Source of the DNA: Caprella mutica
Taxonomy: Eukaryota; Arthropoda; Malacostraca; Amphipoda; Caprellidae
Length of the DNA: 64,000 bases
NCBI GenBank assembly: GCA_947561585.1
Contig: CANNZV010000428.1
Span: forward strand, 310,001-374,000
Reading direction: 5' to 3'
Below are positions 21,021-33,519 of the stretch, in pieces; the first letter of the stretch is position 1, and each line of letters opens with the position of its first letter. The position numbers and the translations under genes were made by a program. Below the pieces are notes generated by a model, which saw nothing but the letters and a program-made list of their open reading frames with translations, searched no databases and was not told the DNA's origin.

Positions 21021-22044
21021 TTAAAAAATGCAAGTTGTTAGTAATTAACGATTATTTTCATACCAATGCCAATAATACACAGTGAAATATTTTCAATTAA
21101 TTGAAAATCGAATCGGTAATAAGAAAATAGATACTGCTTAGAGAAACTAATTGCACTACCTATAGATATCTTAAACTAAGCGTTTGTCTAAAAATTGGTA
21201 TTGATTATAAATTTCTTTAAATGGCTCCTCCTACCATGTAAATTGTCAAAATATCTAATATCTGTGCCGGACCTAAAATACACTAATTCCCGAATTGATT
21301 ATTTCTTAATATTTAGGTAAGTTTTCTTAACTTTTATTTTCAATCAGGTTCGTAGCCAACCTTGTTTTGAACTTTTGTGGGTTATTTATTTTTAATATGT
21401 GGACTTCATAGAGCTATTTAATTTTCTGACTGCTTCTTCGGAGTCCTTTAAGTTATTATTTTTACTTTTACTATTATAACTCCCGGTAAATTTGTCTTTA
21501 GGTCCGTCTCAAATTTTCGATACTTTGACATTCTATAATTTTCAATAGAGCCATTTTCAATGTTTTCAGGAATACCATTCGTTGTGGAAATTCTTAGTTT
21601 TAGAGATATAGCGCAATTAAGTTTCAGGTTGGTTAGGAGGTCTGGAAATGTAAATTTGAAGTTTATTTTAGATATAGCATCAGAAATAAGTATATCGGGG
21701 AGCGTGCCGCCCGCCGAACCCCATGCCAGGTCATTAAACAATCATGAACTGTGCAGTACAGAAAACTAGCAGATACAACAAACTACATTGACTTTATCAT
21801 ATCACAACGATTTTAGTGAAAATATACAAAAGGCGGAAATTTTACATTTAGATCAAATGGCTTATGTTATTCCTCTCGGAAATTAATTTAATTACGCTAT
21901 TTCTGGAAAACGAAGTATTTCCAGAACAAATGGTATTCATAAAAAACGTCTTACAATGCCTCATTTGATCTATGTAAATTGTCTAAATATCGAAAATCCC
22001 AGGTCGTAGTTTGGATCATGGAATATCTTTTATAATTATTTTTA
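21021..22044. other. No gene seen; AT-rich with one GC-rich module
   Basis: The module at 21689-21788 is copy 3 of the dispersed family. A 97-codon minus-strand open frame at 21448-21741 overlaps the module and shows no domain, so I do not call it. Confidence 0.4.
21689..21788 (+). repeat. Dispersed GC-rich module, copy 3
   Basis: Same ordered blocks as copy 1, with the palindrome changed to GGGAGCGTGCCGCCCGCC. Confidence 0.82.
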
Positions 22045-22400
22045 ACGCTATTTGCAGTTTTAGAGGATAGCGCTAGGGTTATGCTCTCCAACTACGAGGT
22101 CTTAGTATTTTGAGTTTGGTAGGTTCGTAGACTTCATTTACTATCACCTCTTCATTTTCCTCTTCCTTCTGTGAGTGCAACCACCGGTGCTTGTTTCCAT
22201 ATTCGAAACATTCCTTGGTATGTGACTGAATTCATGGAGTAGCTTTCCTGTATCCATGAGCCCTGTCATCGACGATGGTTAGTGACTTTGTCCATGAAGC
22301 AACTTTCCTCTCTGACTGCTTCTGTCTGACCCTTGTACTTAATTTCCTTTTGACGTCAACGATAATAAGCAGACGTCAAACAATTATTACATTATACGGC
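22045..22400 (-). repeat. Dispersed repeat family F1, copy 1
   Basis: About 340 bp also present at 23510-23830 (same orientation) and 52200-52515 (opposite). Shared landmarks are AGGATAGCGCT, GAGGTCTTAG, TATCACCTCT...TTCCTCTTCCTT, GTAGCTTT, GACTTTGTCCAT and TTTTGACGTCA. There is no coding sequence; possibly the end of a retroelement or a larger DNA element. Confidence 0.75.
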
Positions 22401-22530
22401 AATTTATAAACGTCACCCTAGGTATGATTGTAGAATTCCAATGTTTTAATTTTCAAAAGTTCACTTTTGAGAGACTCAATAAAGACTTTATAGATCACGT
22501 CATCATTTCACAATTTTTTTCAGAGATTAA

Positions 22531-22805
22531 GGGAATCGTTCCGGTCTTTTTGACATTTCTTTCGTTTTTTTTTTTTAATTTAGTTACCCTGCAAATCTAC
22601 CAAAGAAAACTCACAAAAAATTTCATTCACCTAGCACGTTTGTAAGTGTGTCAAACACGCTTCTCAGTTTGGGGGTTAGATTGTTTTGAGGTTGTTTTGG
22701 AGGTTGTTTTTGTGTTGTTTCTGTTGTTTTTTTGCCTCCCATTTATGGTTGAAGGCTTCGTCGCTGCCTGGGTTGACCCCCGAAAAGCATATATATTATT
22801 TTTTG

Positions 22806-22850
<45 letters not shown>

Positions 22851-23386
22851 AAACTTTTTTTCTTCCTCCATTATCTAGGTACCATTTTTCTCAAATTCTC
22901 CACGTTCAAAAGTATAGAACGTTTTGGGGGTTGGTGCTACAGAAAAATGTATGAGAGCTAATATGTTCAGACCGAAATTCCTAAGGTCGTCTAGAAGCCC
23001 TTTTCCTCTTAAGTTTTCTATAAACAATTTATTTTTTGAAAAAAAAAAAAAAAAAAAAAAAAAAATGAATTTTTTTTTTTCTTTCAAATAAAAAATTTTT
23101 CAGATCGAAATTCAAAAAAAGGGCTTCTAGACGACCTTAGGATAGTAGTAGAGAACATATTAGCTTCAATAAATTTTTCTGTAGCACCAACCCCCAAGCC
23201 GTTCTATAGTTTCCCGGGGGGGGTCGAAAAAGAAGGTTTTTCGACCCCCACGGGGGAGGGGGGCCCCAAAATGAAAAAATCTCAAAAGAGAGCATATGAT
23301 TTTTTTTCACTTTACACCTTATGTTAAAATCTCAGCTCAATCGGACAATTATTAGTGGTACATCCCAAAAACCCGGAACGATCCCC
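22531..23386. mobile_element. TTAA-flanked TIR element, 856 bp, with foldback arms and long A tracts
   Basis: TTAA at 22527-22530 and 23387-23390 flanks GGGAATCGTTCCGG and its inverse CCGGAACGATCCCC. Longer inner arms (22912-23003 and 23113-23204, about 90 bp each, about 90 percent paired) surround a tract of 20-odd A (23040-23065). A longer A run lies at 22810-22846. The TTAA target suggests a piggyBac-type mover. There is no transposase. Confidence 0.8.
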
Positions 23387-23509
23387 TTAATTATAATAAT
23401 TTAATCAGTATCTCTTAAAACAGACTCAGAATTGAGAACCGTTGATTTCGCTTTCCACGCTCTCAATGATAAGTAACTTTAGCTTAATGCCAAACCTTAT
23501 TTAAAATCT

Positions 23510-23830
23510 ACCTTCAGATTTAGATGGTAGCGGTATGGTTATGCTCTTCGACAACGAGGTCTTAGATATTTGATAGGTAGGCACCTTTACAATCAGTCTA
23601 TCACCTCTTTATTTTCCTCTTCCTTCAGCGAGTGCATTCACCGGTGCTTGTATCTGTTCATAAATTTCTTCATTAAGTCACTTTATTCACATGGTAGCTT
23701 TTTCACATCAATGAGCATCGTCACCAACTGGCAACTGGTTGTAAATGTCATTGTTCATGTTGCCACTTTATTATCCCAATTATTTTATTTTATATGACGT
23801 TGACCAGTGTCAGACGTTAAACTCACCTAA
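23510..23830 (-). repeat. Dispersed repeat family F1, copy 2
   Basis: Aligns with 22045-22400 over its whole length, with more divergence in the middle. DNA on either side (23391-23509, 23831-24200) shows no gene. Confidence 0.65.
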
Positions 23831-24200
23831 AATTAATTAATATTTGTTTACGACTCAAGATAATTGTATACTATAAATATACTAATAGATTTAATGCGCT
23901 ACAAGTGCATTAAATGAGAGTGACTATATTATGTAAAATGATCAACCATGGTAATCATGATTGATGGTTAGGTATAAGCGACTTGGTTCTTGAGGCCACT
24001 ATCTTGTTTCATACCATCTAATATTTTTTATTTAATCATTTAGCAGTGTAGGCTGGTTCAACAGAGTACTAAATTAAAATTAACTGTTTTCAGGCTAATC
24101 AATGTTAGGTCAACATTTTCATGTTTTAAGTTAGTAAACGCATCTGATATTAATTCTCATGATTTTGTTGTAGATTGACGATTGGATATCAAACTTTTAG

Positions 24201-27119
24201 ATGTCTACTCCAGGTGAACTTGCGCCCCAGGTACCACTAACAAAAGGATCTATGTTAGGGGTATCTCCCCCTAGTGGATCAGTGTCAGAGGTATCTCCCT
24301 TTGTTGGATCTGCGTCCCAGGTGCCTCTTCTTGTTGGATCTGCGTCCCAGGTGCCTCCCCTTGTTGGATCTGCGTCCCAGGTGCCTCTCCTTGTTGGGTC
24401 TGCGTCCCAGGTGCCTTCACTTGTTGGGTCTGCGTCCCAGGTGCCTCTCCTTGTTGTATCTGCGCCCCAGGTTTCTCACCCTGGTGGATATGCAACCCAG
24501 ATGCATGGTGAAACCTCCCTGATAGCTGAATTTTACCCAAAACAAGATGTCATGCAGGTAAATATTTAAATCAAGAAATAATTTATACATAATATAGTTA
24601 TGCAACATTTTATTTTTAATGACTGGAAATATGTCTCGGTTTAATCCAAATATTTCTGTTGAATTAAAAGTCAATAACATTTTCTCTAATAGTAATAGCT
24701 TTAACAATTAATACTCATTTGAAAATGATATATATATATTAAATTTCCCAATAATTTCAGGTTCAAGACGTGAGGGATGAATTGCAATCAAGAAATGTAA
24801 ATGTTGATTTACTAAACAATCTCCCGACACCTCTTGATGGCAGTGGCTGCATGGCCCTCGGTTACTCGCTCTCATCTAGAATAGGCTACAGTGAACTCAT
24901 AAAGATATTTGCCTCACAGGTGAAAGAAGCTGAGGACATTTTCTCTAATCAAATTATGAAGGCAAAAGAGCATTTTATCAGGAATGTGACAGAGTGCAAG
25001 AAAATGGACGGTATCATGAGAGACATGTCCAATGAAAAAAGTTTCAGCAAACAGGATACGAATGAAACAACCCTAATACTAAGGCAAAAGGATGGTACCA
25101 AAAAAATAGATTGTCCTTATCATAACAGTAATGTAAAAACCTTCCGGTTAAGAAGACATCTAAAAACTATTCATTCAGAGTTAACAATTGACGACATGAA
25201 TTATTTAGTTAAAATGTCTCTTGCAATGGCAACCAATGCATCGCCTAGTCAGAAAGATTGCAGTGTATCCCCAGTTACAACACCTACTACTGACATTAAA
25301 GGTGACAGAAGAACGAACCTTGTGTTTCGCAGGTATAACTGGAAGAGATGTTCAATTTGCCAGACATTGCAATCTAACATGACAACTCACTTGAATTCAA
25401 CTCATAAAATATTTAAAGAAAACAATGAGACTGACTACAATTCTTATATAAAAAATTCAGAAGTAATTCCTAGATGCTACCAAAAAAAAGTAAATGGCCG
25501 GATGATTATGATGGAAGGGGAAGAATTAGAAAGAGTTGAGAACGAGAAGAAGGACCGTATAAACGAACAACTGAACTTAAATATAAACCTGAAAAATATT
25601 AGAGATAGAAGAGAAGAAACATTATGGAAGAAGAATCTGGCTACGAATGACGATGAAATGCACTTTACGTGCAACAATGGAAAGAAGCAGACTCTGAATA
25701 TAAGTCCCTACGCTATAAAGACAACCGAACATACTTAGAAAAAATGACTATTTGGAAAAAGTCTTTTTTAAAGCACCTAACTAGTCGCCAATACATTTAT
25801 CCTTATCGGCTCTGCAACTCTGTATTGAATATACTTCTCAACTACGAAGAGAAAAGTCAGACATCATTGAAGGGTGAGGACTTGTTCGACACGAAGAAGA
25901 TTAGAGATATTTTATCTCACTTCACGACATCGACAAGTTCAACAGCAACTAGTAAACAGAAGTATCTGGGTACCTTCAAACTGTTCGTAAAGTTTATTTA
26001 TCTTGATGTGGACAGTCCTGAAGCAACTGACTCGATGCCGTGTGACGAACTACTATCCAGAGATTTTCGCCTGAAACAGATCCAGCAAGAAATTAATAAT
26101 TTCAACTCTATTCTCTCCAAAAGTAAAGGATCTGACCTGATAGTAACAAGAGAGAAAGCGAAAAACAAACTGGTTGGAAAAGACGATATGGATGATTTGC
26201 TACTTCGAATCAGTGACTCTCTCACCACCATTTTTAGAGAAACATGCGAAAAGGGAAGAGAAATAAAAGATATGGAAGAAAAATTAACGCTAAGGGATAA
26301 ATTAATTGTAGTGGCTATATTAAGGTTGTCACGGAGATCAAAAGAATTGATCTGCATGAATCTCGATAAAGTAGAAAAGGCAGATTTGAAGAAAGTATCT
26401 AATGTACAGTATAGAATAGTTAGTGTTCATGAGCATAAGAATACAAAGAAGGGAGTTCCTGCAACTGTTGCATATACAGAAACTGAGTTCCAAGTTCTAT
26501 TATATTACATAAAAACTATTCGCAAATCATTAATTAGTGACCATGATACTCCTTACGTATTCACCCATCAATTAACTCAGTCTCGAACTCAACCAGAACT
26601 GTCGTATGTAAGTCTCTTCAACATCTTGAAAAAGTTCAAGACTAAATCAGGCAAGACTATCAGCTCCAGATCCATCAGAGGCACCACTGTCACGGATTCA
26701 CGAAGAAAGGACATCACAGAAGAGAAAAAGAGGGATTTAGCAATATCAATGGGTCACACGATGAACGTTCAAGAGAGGAATTATAATTTCGAAGGAACAT
26801 GTGAGGCCAGTCTGAGAGTTCTTGCAAATTCCGTTGAGCCTCAGCCTTCAACCTCCAACTGTTAACCAGGTACAGAATCTAACATCGAAAATCTACGGGA
26901 CTCATTAGATATTGCCTTTTCTGAAATGTTTTCCGATACGGACTCCCTTCCAGAAAACAATTCGGTTTCATTCGTCAATGATGTTTCCAATTCATTTTTA
27001 ATGGATGCTGATAAATCTATGAAAACGTCAACACCTAGCAAGAAGAGGAGAAGCATTTCTAATGATGAAACTATCATAAATCTTAGAAGCAAGAAAGTAA
27101 AACATACTTTGGATGGTAA
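24201..27119 (+). pseudogene. Crypton-type tyrosine recombinase gene, two exons seen, interrupted
   Basis: Exon 1 runs 24201-24557 (119 codons, donor CAG|GTAAAT), and exon 2 starts at 24761 in phase. Residues about 35-95 are a 10-residue repeat (SASQVPLLVG type, 30-bp DNA unit). Two Cys/His fingers follow (near 25110-25175 and 25350-25405). The C-terminal half is a tyrosine recombinase: Arg in RLSRRSKELI near 26330, Lys in HEHKNTKKG near 26440, Arg in SSRSIRG near 26675, then MGH near 26755 and the nucleophile Tyr in QERNY near 26783. A 1-base frame change near 25680-25735 and an in-frame TAA at 26863-26865 break it. The same frame continues to 27119 with a KKRR nuclear-signal-like patch. A DIRS element then interrupts it, and the frame resumes at 38734. 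Cryptons move as DNA through recombinase-mediated circles. Confidence 0.75.
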
Positions 27120-27132
27120 TTATCCGTCGTAA

Positions 27133-27219
27133 TACTTCTTCCTTGGTGACGTCACTATTGAGCGCACAAAGAGATGCAGTCATCTATATAGTTTGTGAAT
27201 GCAGCTCCAAATATCAGTT
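27133..27219. repeat. DIRS left inverted terminal repeat
   Basis: Pairs with 38675-38589 at about 95 percent, including TGACGTCACTATTGAGCGCA and GCAGCTCCAAATATCAG. The outer 13 bases (27120-27132) match only the internal complementary region. Confidence 0.92.
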
Positions 27220-28235
27220 CTGCGCGTTATCTTGTAGTGTGTGGATGTTTAGTGCTGCGCTTCCTGTGGCTGCTAGTAGCCGGTTGTCATTTGTCGCAGT
27301 GCTAATTGCAAAGCTATAGTTTATTTATTATTTTCTCAGGTAATGGTATCTTATATTTGGTAAGTTGAAATTGTCTTTTTCTATGTAGTTATAGGAATTA
27401 CAAATTGTTTAGGGAGCTAGGTTGTGTTGAGAAAAATTCTAGCCTTACTATTGAGTAGGGTCACACAGGTAAATTGCGGCATTTCCAAATTTCAATTGTG
27501 GTCTTTCTAGAAAGTCTATAAATGGAGCTTTTTAATTGCTTCTAGAACATTGCAGCGCATATAAGAACTTAAAAACAAGCTGAAATTTGAAAAAATTAGT
27601 AATCACAGACAACAGTTAACTACACTGCCGCAATTTACTCGCTTCACCCCATTTCCCTAGATTCATTAATTATACTTGCTGTGGAGGGCTGGTATTTTAG
27701 CTCTAAATTTCTTTAGCCTTCTGCTTTAGAAATTAATAAATGATACTTCTTCAGAGCAGTCTTGGGTACTTTGGCTATTCCACAGACTTATACATCAGGA
27801 TTTCGTATGCCTGAACAGCCTCAAAAATAAAACTAATACATCAGGATTTCGTATGCCTGAACAGCCTCAAAAATAAAAATATTTTTCCCCACCATTTGAA
27901 AACTACTGAGTATTCAAAGCAAGTAATGGAGCCCAATTTATTATAATGAAATATTTTCCATCTTAATTGGAGCATAATTTTATTCCTGCTTTGGGATTTC
28001 GTAAGCCCAAGTTATATTAAAGCATTGAATGTTCTTTTGAAATGAATATTCGTCTATACAGCCTAGTTCCTTAAAAATTTTCTTGAATATTTTTCTTTTT
28101 GCTTTGTTTTCATATTCAATCAAAATTCCCTTCACAGTTATTTTACCACTTTTTGGAAACTTAATATTATGTCTGATATATTTTCGGATCTAGTAGATTT
28201 GAAAAGTCTCTAGAAATTCTAGTGGTAGTAAAACA
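27220..28235. other. DIRS 5' leader with embedded MITE and a short duplication
   Basis: No reading frame. It holds a MITE at 27456-27650 and a direct 46-bp duplication at 27791-27882 (TACATCAGGATTTCGTATGC repeated). Confidence 0.6.
27456..27650. mobile_element. MITE related to that at 17442
   Basis: The ends TAGGGTCACACAGGTAAATT and GCAATTTACTCGCTTCACCCC are inverted copies with several changes. It sits in the DIRS leader, so it inserted after DIRS arrived or is carried by it. Confidence 0.7.
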
Positions 28236-29215
28236 TTGGCTCCTGAAGTTCGATCGTCAAGCAAAAATGACAAAAGTTCTGATAATGTAGAGGTGAGAGA
28301 AAAAGCAGTAGCTTCAGAGCCATCAAAATCTGCTGCCAAGGAACCATCAAAATGTAGCAGTAAAAAAGACTATACCAAGTCTAAATCTGACTCCTCTGAT
28401 AAAAATTTTGCTCAGTTAGCAGAAATTATGTCTACAGGCTTTCGAGATCTTAAAGAACTTCTCTCTGCTCCAACTGAAAGCTATATCTACGATGAGGAAG
28501 ATGAATTGGTAGATGAAAACTTGGGTTCCATTTCAGATGATGGTTTTGCTAATGATTTGTTTGATGACATGTACTGTGATTTGGCGGCGAAAGACTCTAT
28601 TGGACCTGAAGTTCGTCCTAGTTTGGCTGGGCTAGCGGACAGACTGTTGCTTCTAAAAATTACAGATGCAGAATTGAAAGACAAGCATGCTACTCACTTG
28701 CGTCCCAAGAATGTTGAAAACTTAAAAGTTCCCCAAGTTAATAAACCGGTTTGGGATAACCTGACACAGGGCACTCGCTTGAAAGAATCAAAATTACAGA
28801 AGCTTCAGAAAGATATGCTAGCTAGTGCTGTTCCCATTATTAAAGTAATGGAAACTATTGCGACGCCAAGGATGATTTGTCTTCCTTAAATCCGATAGAT
28901 GTCATTAATACTTTGAAAGATTCTCTCGTTTTTATTGGCAGTGCTAATATGAGTATGATCAAACTTCGTAAAGAAAATATGAAACATGACCTACCCATAC
29001 CTATGCAGGGATTGTGCAGTGACTCTACTGAATCCTCTAGTGATTATATATTTGGAAACAATTTGAATGCTGCTATTAAAGATGTTTCCGAGCTTAACAA
29101 GATCTCAGCCACCATTAGGCTCCGGCAAACTAGAGGGTTCAGAGGTGGCAGGTATCGGGCAAGAGCCGTGCTGGTTGGAGAGGTAGCTTCAGAGGTGGCT
29201 TTTGAGGCAGCTTAA
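28236..29215 (+). pseudogene. DIRS Gag-like ORF1
   Basis: The first frame (28236-28889) begins with a Ser/Lys/Glu-rich disordered region, then an acidic middle and a helical segment ending near 28870. The second frame (28880-29215) continues with helices and a basic GFRGGRYR stretch near 29135, a plausible nucleic-acid-binding tail. A 1-base frame change near 28875 separates them. The first codon read is a TTG; the ATG at 28170 lies in another frame, so the start is uncertain. Position in front of RT and composition fit DIRS Gag. Confidence 0.65.
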
Positions 29216-29303
29216 GAAGCGGTTTCAAAAGTGGTATCAGATGTGAACCAAGACGTTACAGTCCCTACTCAACAAAGAAGCAGGATAGGCCTTTAAACCA
29301 ACA

Positions 29304-31084
29304 ATGCCCCTCTCGCAAGTAGAGAGGCCTTTGATGTCCAAAACTGGCAACGAGTTCGGAAGCAAGGTTGGTGGTCGTCTGAAATATTTTCTTCCCTTCT
29401 GGAAAACTCTGACTTCAGATCAATCTATTTTACAATTAGTGTTTGGTGCAAAAATCGCTTTCACATATCAAGTAACTCAAGAAAAACCTTGTGCACCAAT
29501 TCATTGCAATTTAGAAACTAAATGTTTAATTGATGTTGAGATAGTAAAATATTTTAGATTAGGTATTATTGAGAAAGCTGTCCATTCCTCAGGTGAATTT
29601 ATCAGTTCAAATGGAAAATTTGAAGTCGGTGATAAGTCTAATGGAACCAAACTGCTATATGGAATCCATTGATTTACAGGATGCATACTATTCTGTTAAC
29701 ATACATGAATCTTTCAGAAAATATTTAAGATTCCAATGGAATGGACAGCTTTATCAATTCACATGTCTTCCTAATGGTTTAACTTCTGCCCCGAGATGGT
29801 ATACTAAATTGATGAAACCAATTTTTTCCAAATTACGTAGTCAAGGGTTTGTTTCTGTTTATTATCTTGATGACACATGGCTCATGGGCAGAACGGAATC
29901 AGAATGTCGTAATAATGTTCGTGCCATTACTGAATTACTAGGTGAGGCTGGTTTCATAATTAATCATGAAAAGTTATCATTTGAACCTCTGCAATGTACT
30001 AGTTTTTTAGGGTTCCTTCTAGACTCTACTAAAATGACTGTCAACCTCCCTGATGATAAGTGACATCAGATAAGAGATTATTGTGAGCTCCTTTTAACTG
30101 ATCAATCTTTCACAGTTAGATTTGTTTCTAAGGTTATAGGTAAACTTGTTGCTAGTCTACCAGGAGTCCAAAATGGCGCACTATTTTATAGGTTCTTAGA
30201 ATACGACAAGATTATGGCTCTAAAAAATTTCGCTGGTGACTATGATGCTGTGATGACTCTTGGCTCTGATGCTCACTCTGATCTAAACTGGTGGTTGAAT
30301 AATATCTTAACATGTTGTAATCCTATCAAAGTTGCTGATTATTCATATGTTCTTACTACTGATGCCAGCCATTTGGGCTGGGGAGCCACATTTGATAACA
30401 AGAGTACAGGTGGGCACTGGCAGCCACAGGAGTCATTACTGCATATTAACGTATTAGAGCTCAAAGCTATTCTCTTTGGATTAAGAAGTTTTTGTTCTGA
30501 TTTATTAACTGTCCATATAAGGATACGAAGTGATAATGTGACTGCCGTAACTTATATTAATAAATTAGGTGGTGTAAATGATTGTCATAGGATCACGAAA
30601 GATATATGGTCTTGGGCTCTTATGAAAAATATTCACATTTCAGCAGAGCATCTGCCTGGTTCTCAAAATGTCATGGCAGACAAAGCAAGTCGAATATTGA
30701 TGATTACACCGAATGGGCTCTTGATGCAGTCGTTTACTCTAAATTGCAAAGCCGTTACGGTCCATTTAGTATAGACTTGTTTGCATCTAGGTTAAATGCA
30801 AAAGAGGATATATATTCTTCTTGGAAACCTGACCCTTTCGCTCACTTTGTGGATGCATTTTGTAAATCTTGGGCGCCTTTCACTCAGTTTTATGCCTTTC
30901 CTCCTTTCAGCTTAGTTCTACGATGTCTACACAAGATAGCGATAGAAGAAGCTCGAGGTGTTCTTATTGTTCCGATGTGGACGACTCAACCCTGGTTTCC
31001 GAAAATGTTAGGGATGTTAGCGACACAACCAGTTCTGTTGCCGAAAAACATTCTCAGTTTGCCTTTCAACACTGCTATCCCTCA
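29304..31084 (+). pseudogene. DIRS reverse transcriptase and RNase H, decayed
   Basis: RT motifs include SIDLQDAYYSV (near 29670), the LPNGLTSAPRW block and the catalytic YLDD near 29865. RNase H motifs include TTDASHLGWGATF near 30360, the Glu in INVLELKA near 30450, and the RIRSDN and GSQNVMADKASR blocks near 30530 and 30660. It copies the element RNA into DNA before circle integration. Defects are a 1-base shift near 29640, an in-frame TGA at 30061-30063 (likely a CGA change) and a 1-base shift near 30700. The frame is cut at 31084 by the left LTR of the Gypsy insertion. Confidence 0.88.
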
Positions 31085-31523
31085 TGTGACGTTATCTGTT
31101 TATTCCTTATAACGTTTCACTATTTGGGTTACGTGTGATAGGATCCTACTCTGTTTAATATTTTCAGATTCCTTTTTCTCAATATATCTCTTTCTACTAA
31201 ATACTCATGGTACCATGCCCTAGAACCACCTTGCCAATATGGTTCCGACCTTAGGCCTCTGGTCCAAGCTTAACTGTATTTAGGGTAATGAAGTAATATA
31301 ATTAACGCTTAAAGAGAATATATTCATTAGTCAAGCAAGGGTTATTACAAAGAGTATCTCCACTAGAACGCTCACAAGTTAATGTCTCAATAACTAAGAC
31401 TGGAGATAAGGTGTGTAGCTCGCGAGAGCAGATCGGTAACTAACTTGAATGTTACTTACTTACAATCATATAGGTTCGTGATGACAGTAATGCATACACA
31501 ATATCTGTGTTTGCCTTACTACA
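31085..31523 (-). repeat. Gypsy 3' LTR
   Basis: Begins TGTGACGTTATC and ends TTACTACA. It differs from 36896-37334 at only a handful of positions, so the insertion is recent. Confidence 0.95.
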
Positions 31524-33519
31524 TCGCTCCCCCCTTCCGAAAATTTCAAAGTTACAATTCACATTTTTCCAAAACTGCCAGCTGGTTTGTCTACCCATTG
31601 TTACTCTATATTGAACAATGTTCAGACGCTCACGCTGTTAGTGGAAACATGTGTTTTGGATCTCTTGAAATTTCTCGAACCGGCAATAAATACATTATTA
31701 GAAAATTGAAAAATATGAGTTTTAATTCGTTCTAGAAGTATGTCAGACTAATGTGCATTCATCAAACGTTCTTAAATATTTTATCTTACCTATACAATCT
31801 TAATTTTGCTTTAACAATATTTTTATTTATTCCTAAAATAATCTAAGTTATTCCTACCTAATATGTCTCAGTTCAAAATGTAACAACTTTTTTATTTTAT
31901 AAATGTAATAACTTGCCTAATCTATTTGAGATCTCACTCCTCCCCTCCTAATATGTAGAATATTATTCTAAATATTATCAGAGACCTTTGATCACTCCAA
32001 TACATTACACAAGTTTGTTACTGCATTTACATTTAGAAAAAAAATTATAATTCAAAAAAAAATTTTCATTTATAAAAATATATTTTATTTAACTTAGTTA
32101 TGTTTTATTTTAATAAAATTCCTTCTTTATTGATAATAGTAATTTTTCATTTTAATTTATCATATGTTATGATATCGTATTTTATGACTTTTTAATTAAT
32201 TTATATTCTTAATTGAATTTATATGAATTTTGATCATCTTTATCAAATTTTGAGACAGTCTTAATCCTTAAAATTAAACCTTAAAACTAACACCGAAAAA
32301 AATTAAACTTAAAATTAAATTCAATTGAAAAACGATTATTGTTAATTTACACTTAAAATTACCCAAACTTAAAATTAAAAAAAAATTAAAATAATGGTCA
32401 AATTTAGTTTGATAAAAAAAAATTTCTTAAATGCTGCTAGATTTTGTTATGGTAACTTTGGTTTTTGTTTTTTATGAGGCATTACTATAAATGTTGTCAC
32501 CTGTATATTTATGGCCTGATCGTTAAATATATTTACTGTTCCACTTAGTTCCCCTGATCTAAAGGGGTCCCTCGTTTTATCGAAGTTGACTTATGGATCA
32601 ACTCCACTACCGAGTTAAGGTCGAAGTTGTTTTGAGTCTGTCCCATTGCTCCAGCTGATCCCTTTTCACGACCTTGATTTACAGTTCTGTGTGTCAACCG
32701 GCTGTGAGTGGCTGAGAGTCAGTCACTGGCTGTATATGGCTGAGGAGCTGTTGGCTGTGTGGATGGCTGTGTCCTTGCTGCCTCACGTTCACTGAAATCA
32801 AAACGATACTGTTAGATCATGGCCCCTGGTCTTTTTTTTAGTTATTTTATCAGATTTCAGTCTTATTTTGAATTAATCATTTTTGCTTTTAAATTATTTC
32901 AGTATTTCATCCTAAATTTGAATGTATACATATATATATATATTTTTTTTTTTTCAAATTTTCATTCTGATTTCAAACAATTTTACTACTAAATTTACAA
33001 AATATAATTCATCTTATTCGTTACACCAACATATAAACACAAAATTTAAAATTAACATGCATACAACAAAAAAAAATTAATCCTCTTAAAATTATTATAT
33101 GAAATTTTATATTAATAAAATTCATAATTCATCCCATCAACTTAAATTAAATACATACAATTATTTTACATGTACAATAATTCTCTTACTGAGAGCAAAG
33201 GAAATATTGTAGTTTGAACAATGAGTCGTATGATGTGTTTGTTTGACTTGCGTAAGCAAAAAAAAATGTAAACATTTCTCTGAATCTTTGCATGTAACCG
33301 TGTTATATGTCCCGTGTTCGTGTGTATGTAACATGTTACTCATGTTACTTCGTGTTATGTGTTCCTTTTTTGGGCTACCTATATGATGTTTATATTCAAA
33401 TTTCTCATAATTTGATTTCCTGTTTAATGATGTTAATGAGATTATTTAATTAATTTGTTGTGAATTTTTCCAACTTAGTTAGGTAATTTATGTTACTTGT
33501 TATCTTTTGATGTCCTAAT
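31524..33519 (-). other. Gypsy 3' region without an open frame
   Basis: About 2 kb between integrase and the 3' LTR, very AT-rich except 32570-32830. It is long for an untranslated region and lies where some Gypsy elements carry a third gene, but I see no frame or motif to support one. Confidence 0.5.

Noticed and set aside
31524..33519. Third (envelope-like) gene of the Gypsy element
   Set aside because: No open frame above about 60 codons and no signal or membrane pattern could be supported.
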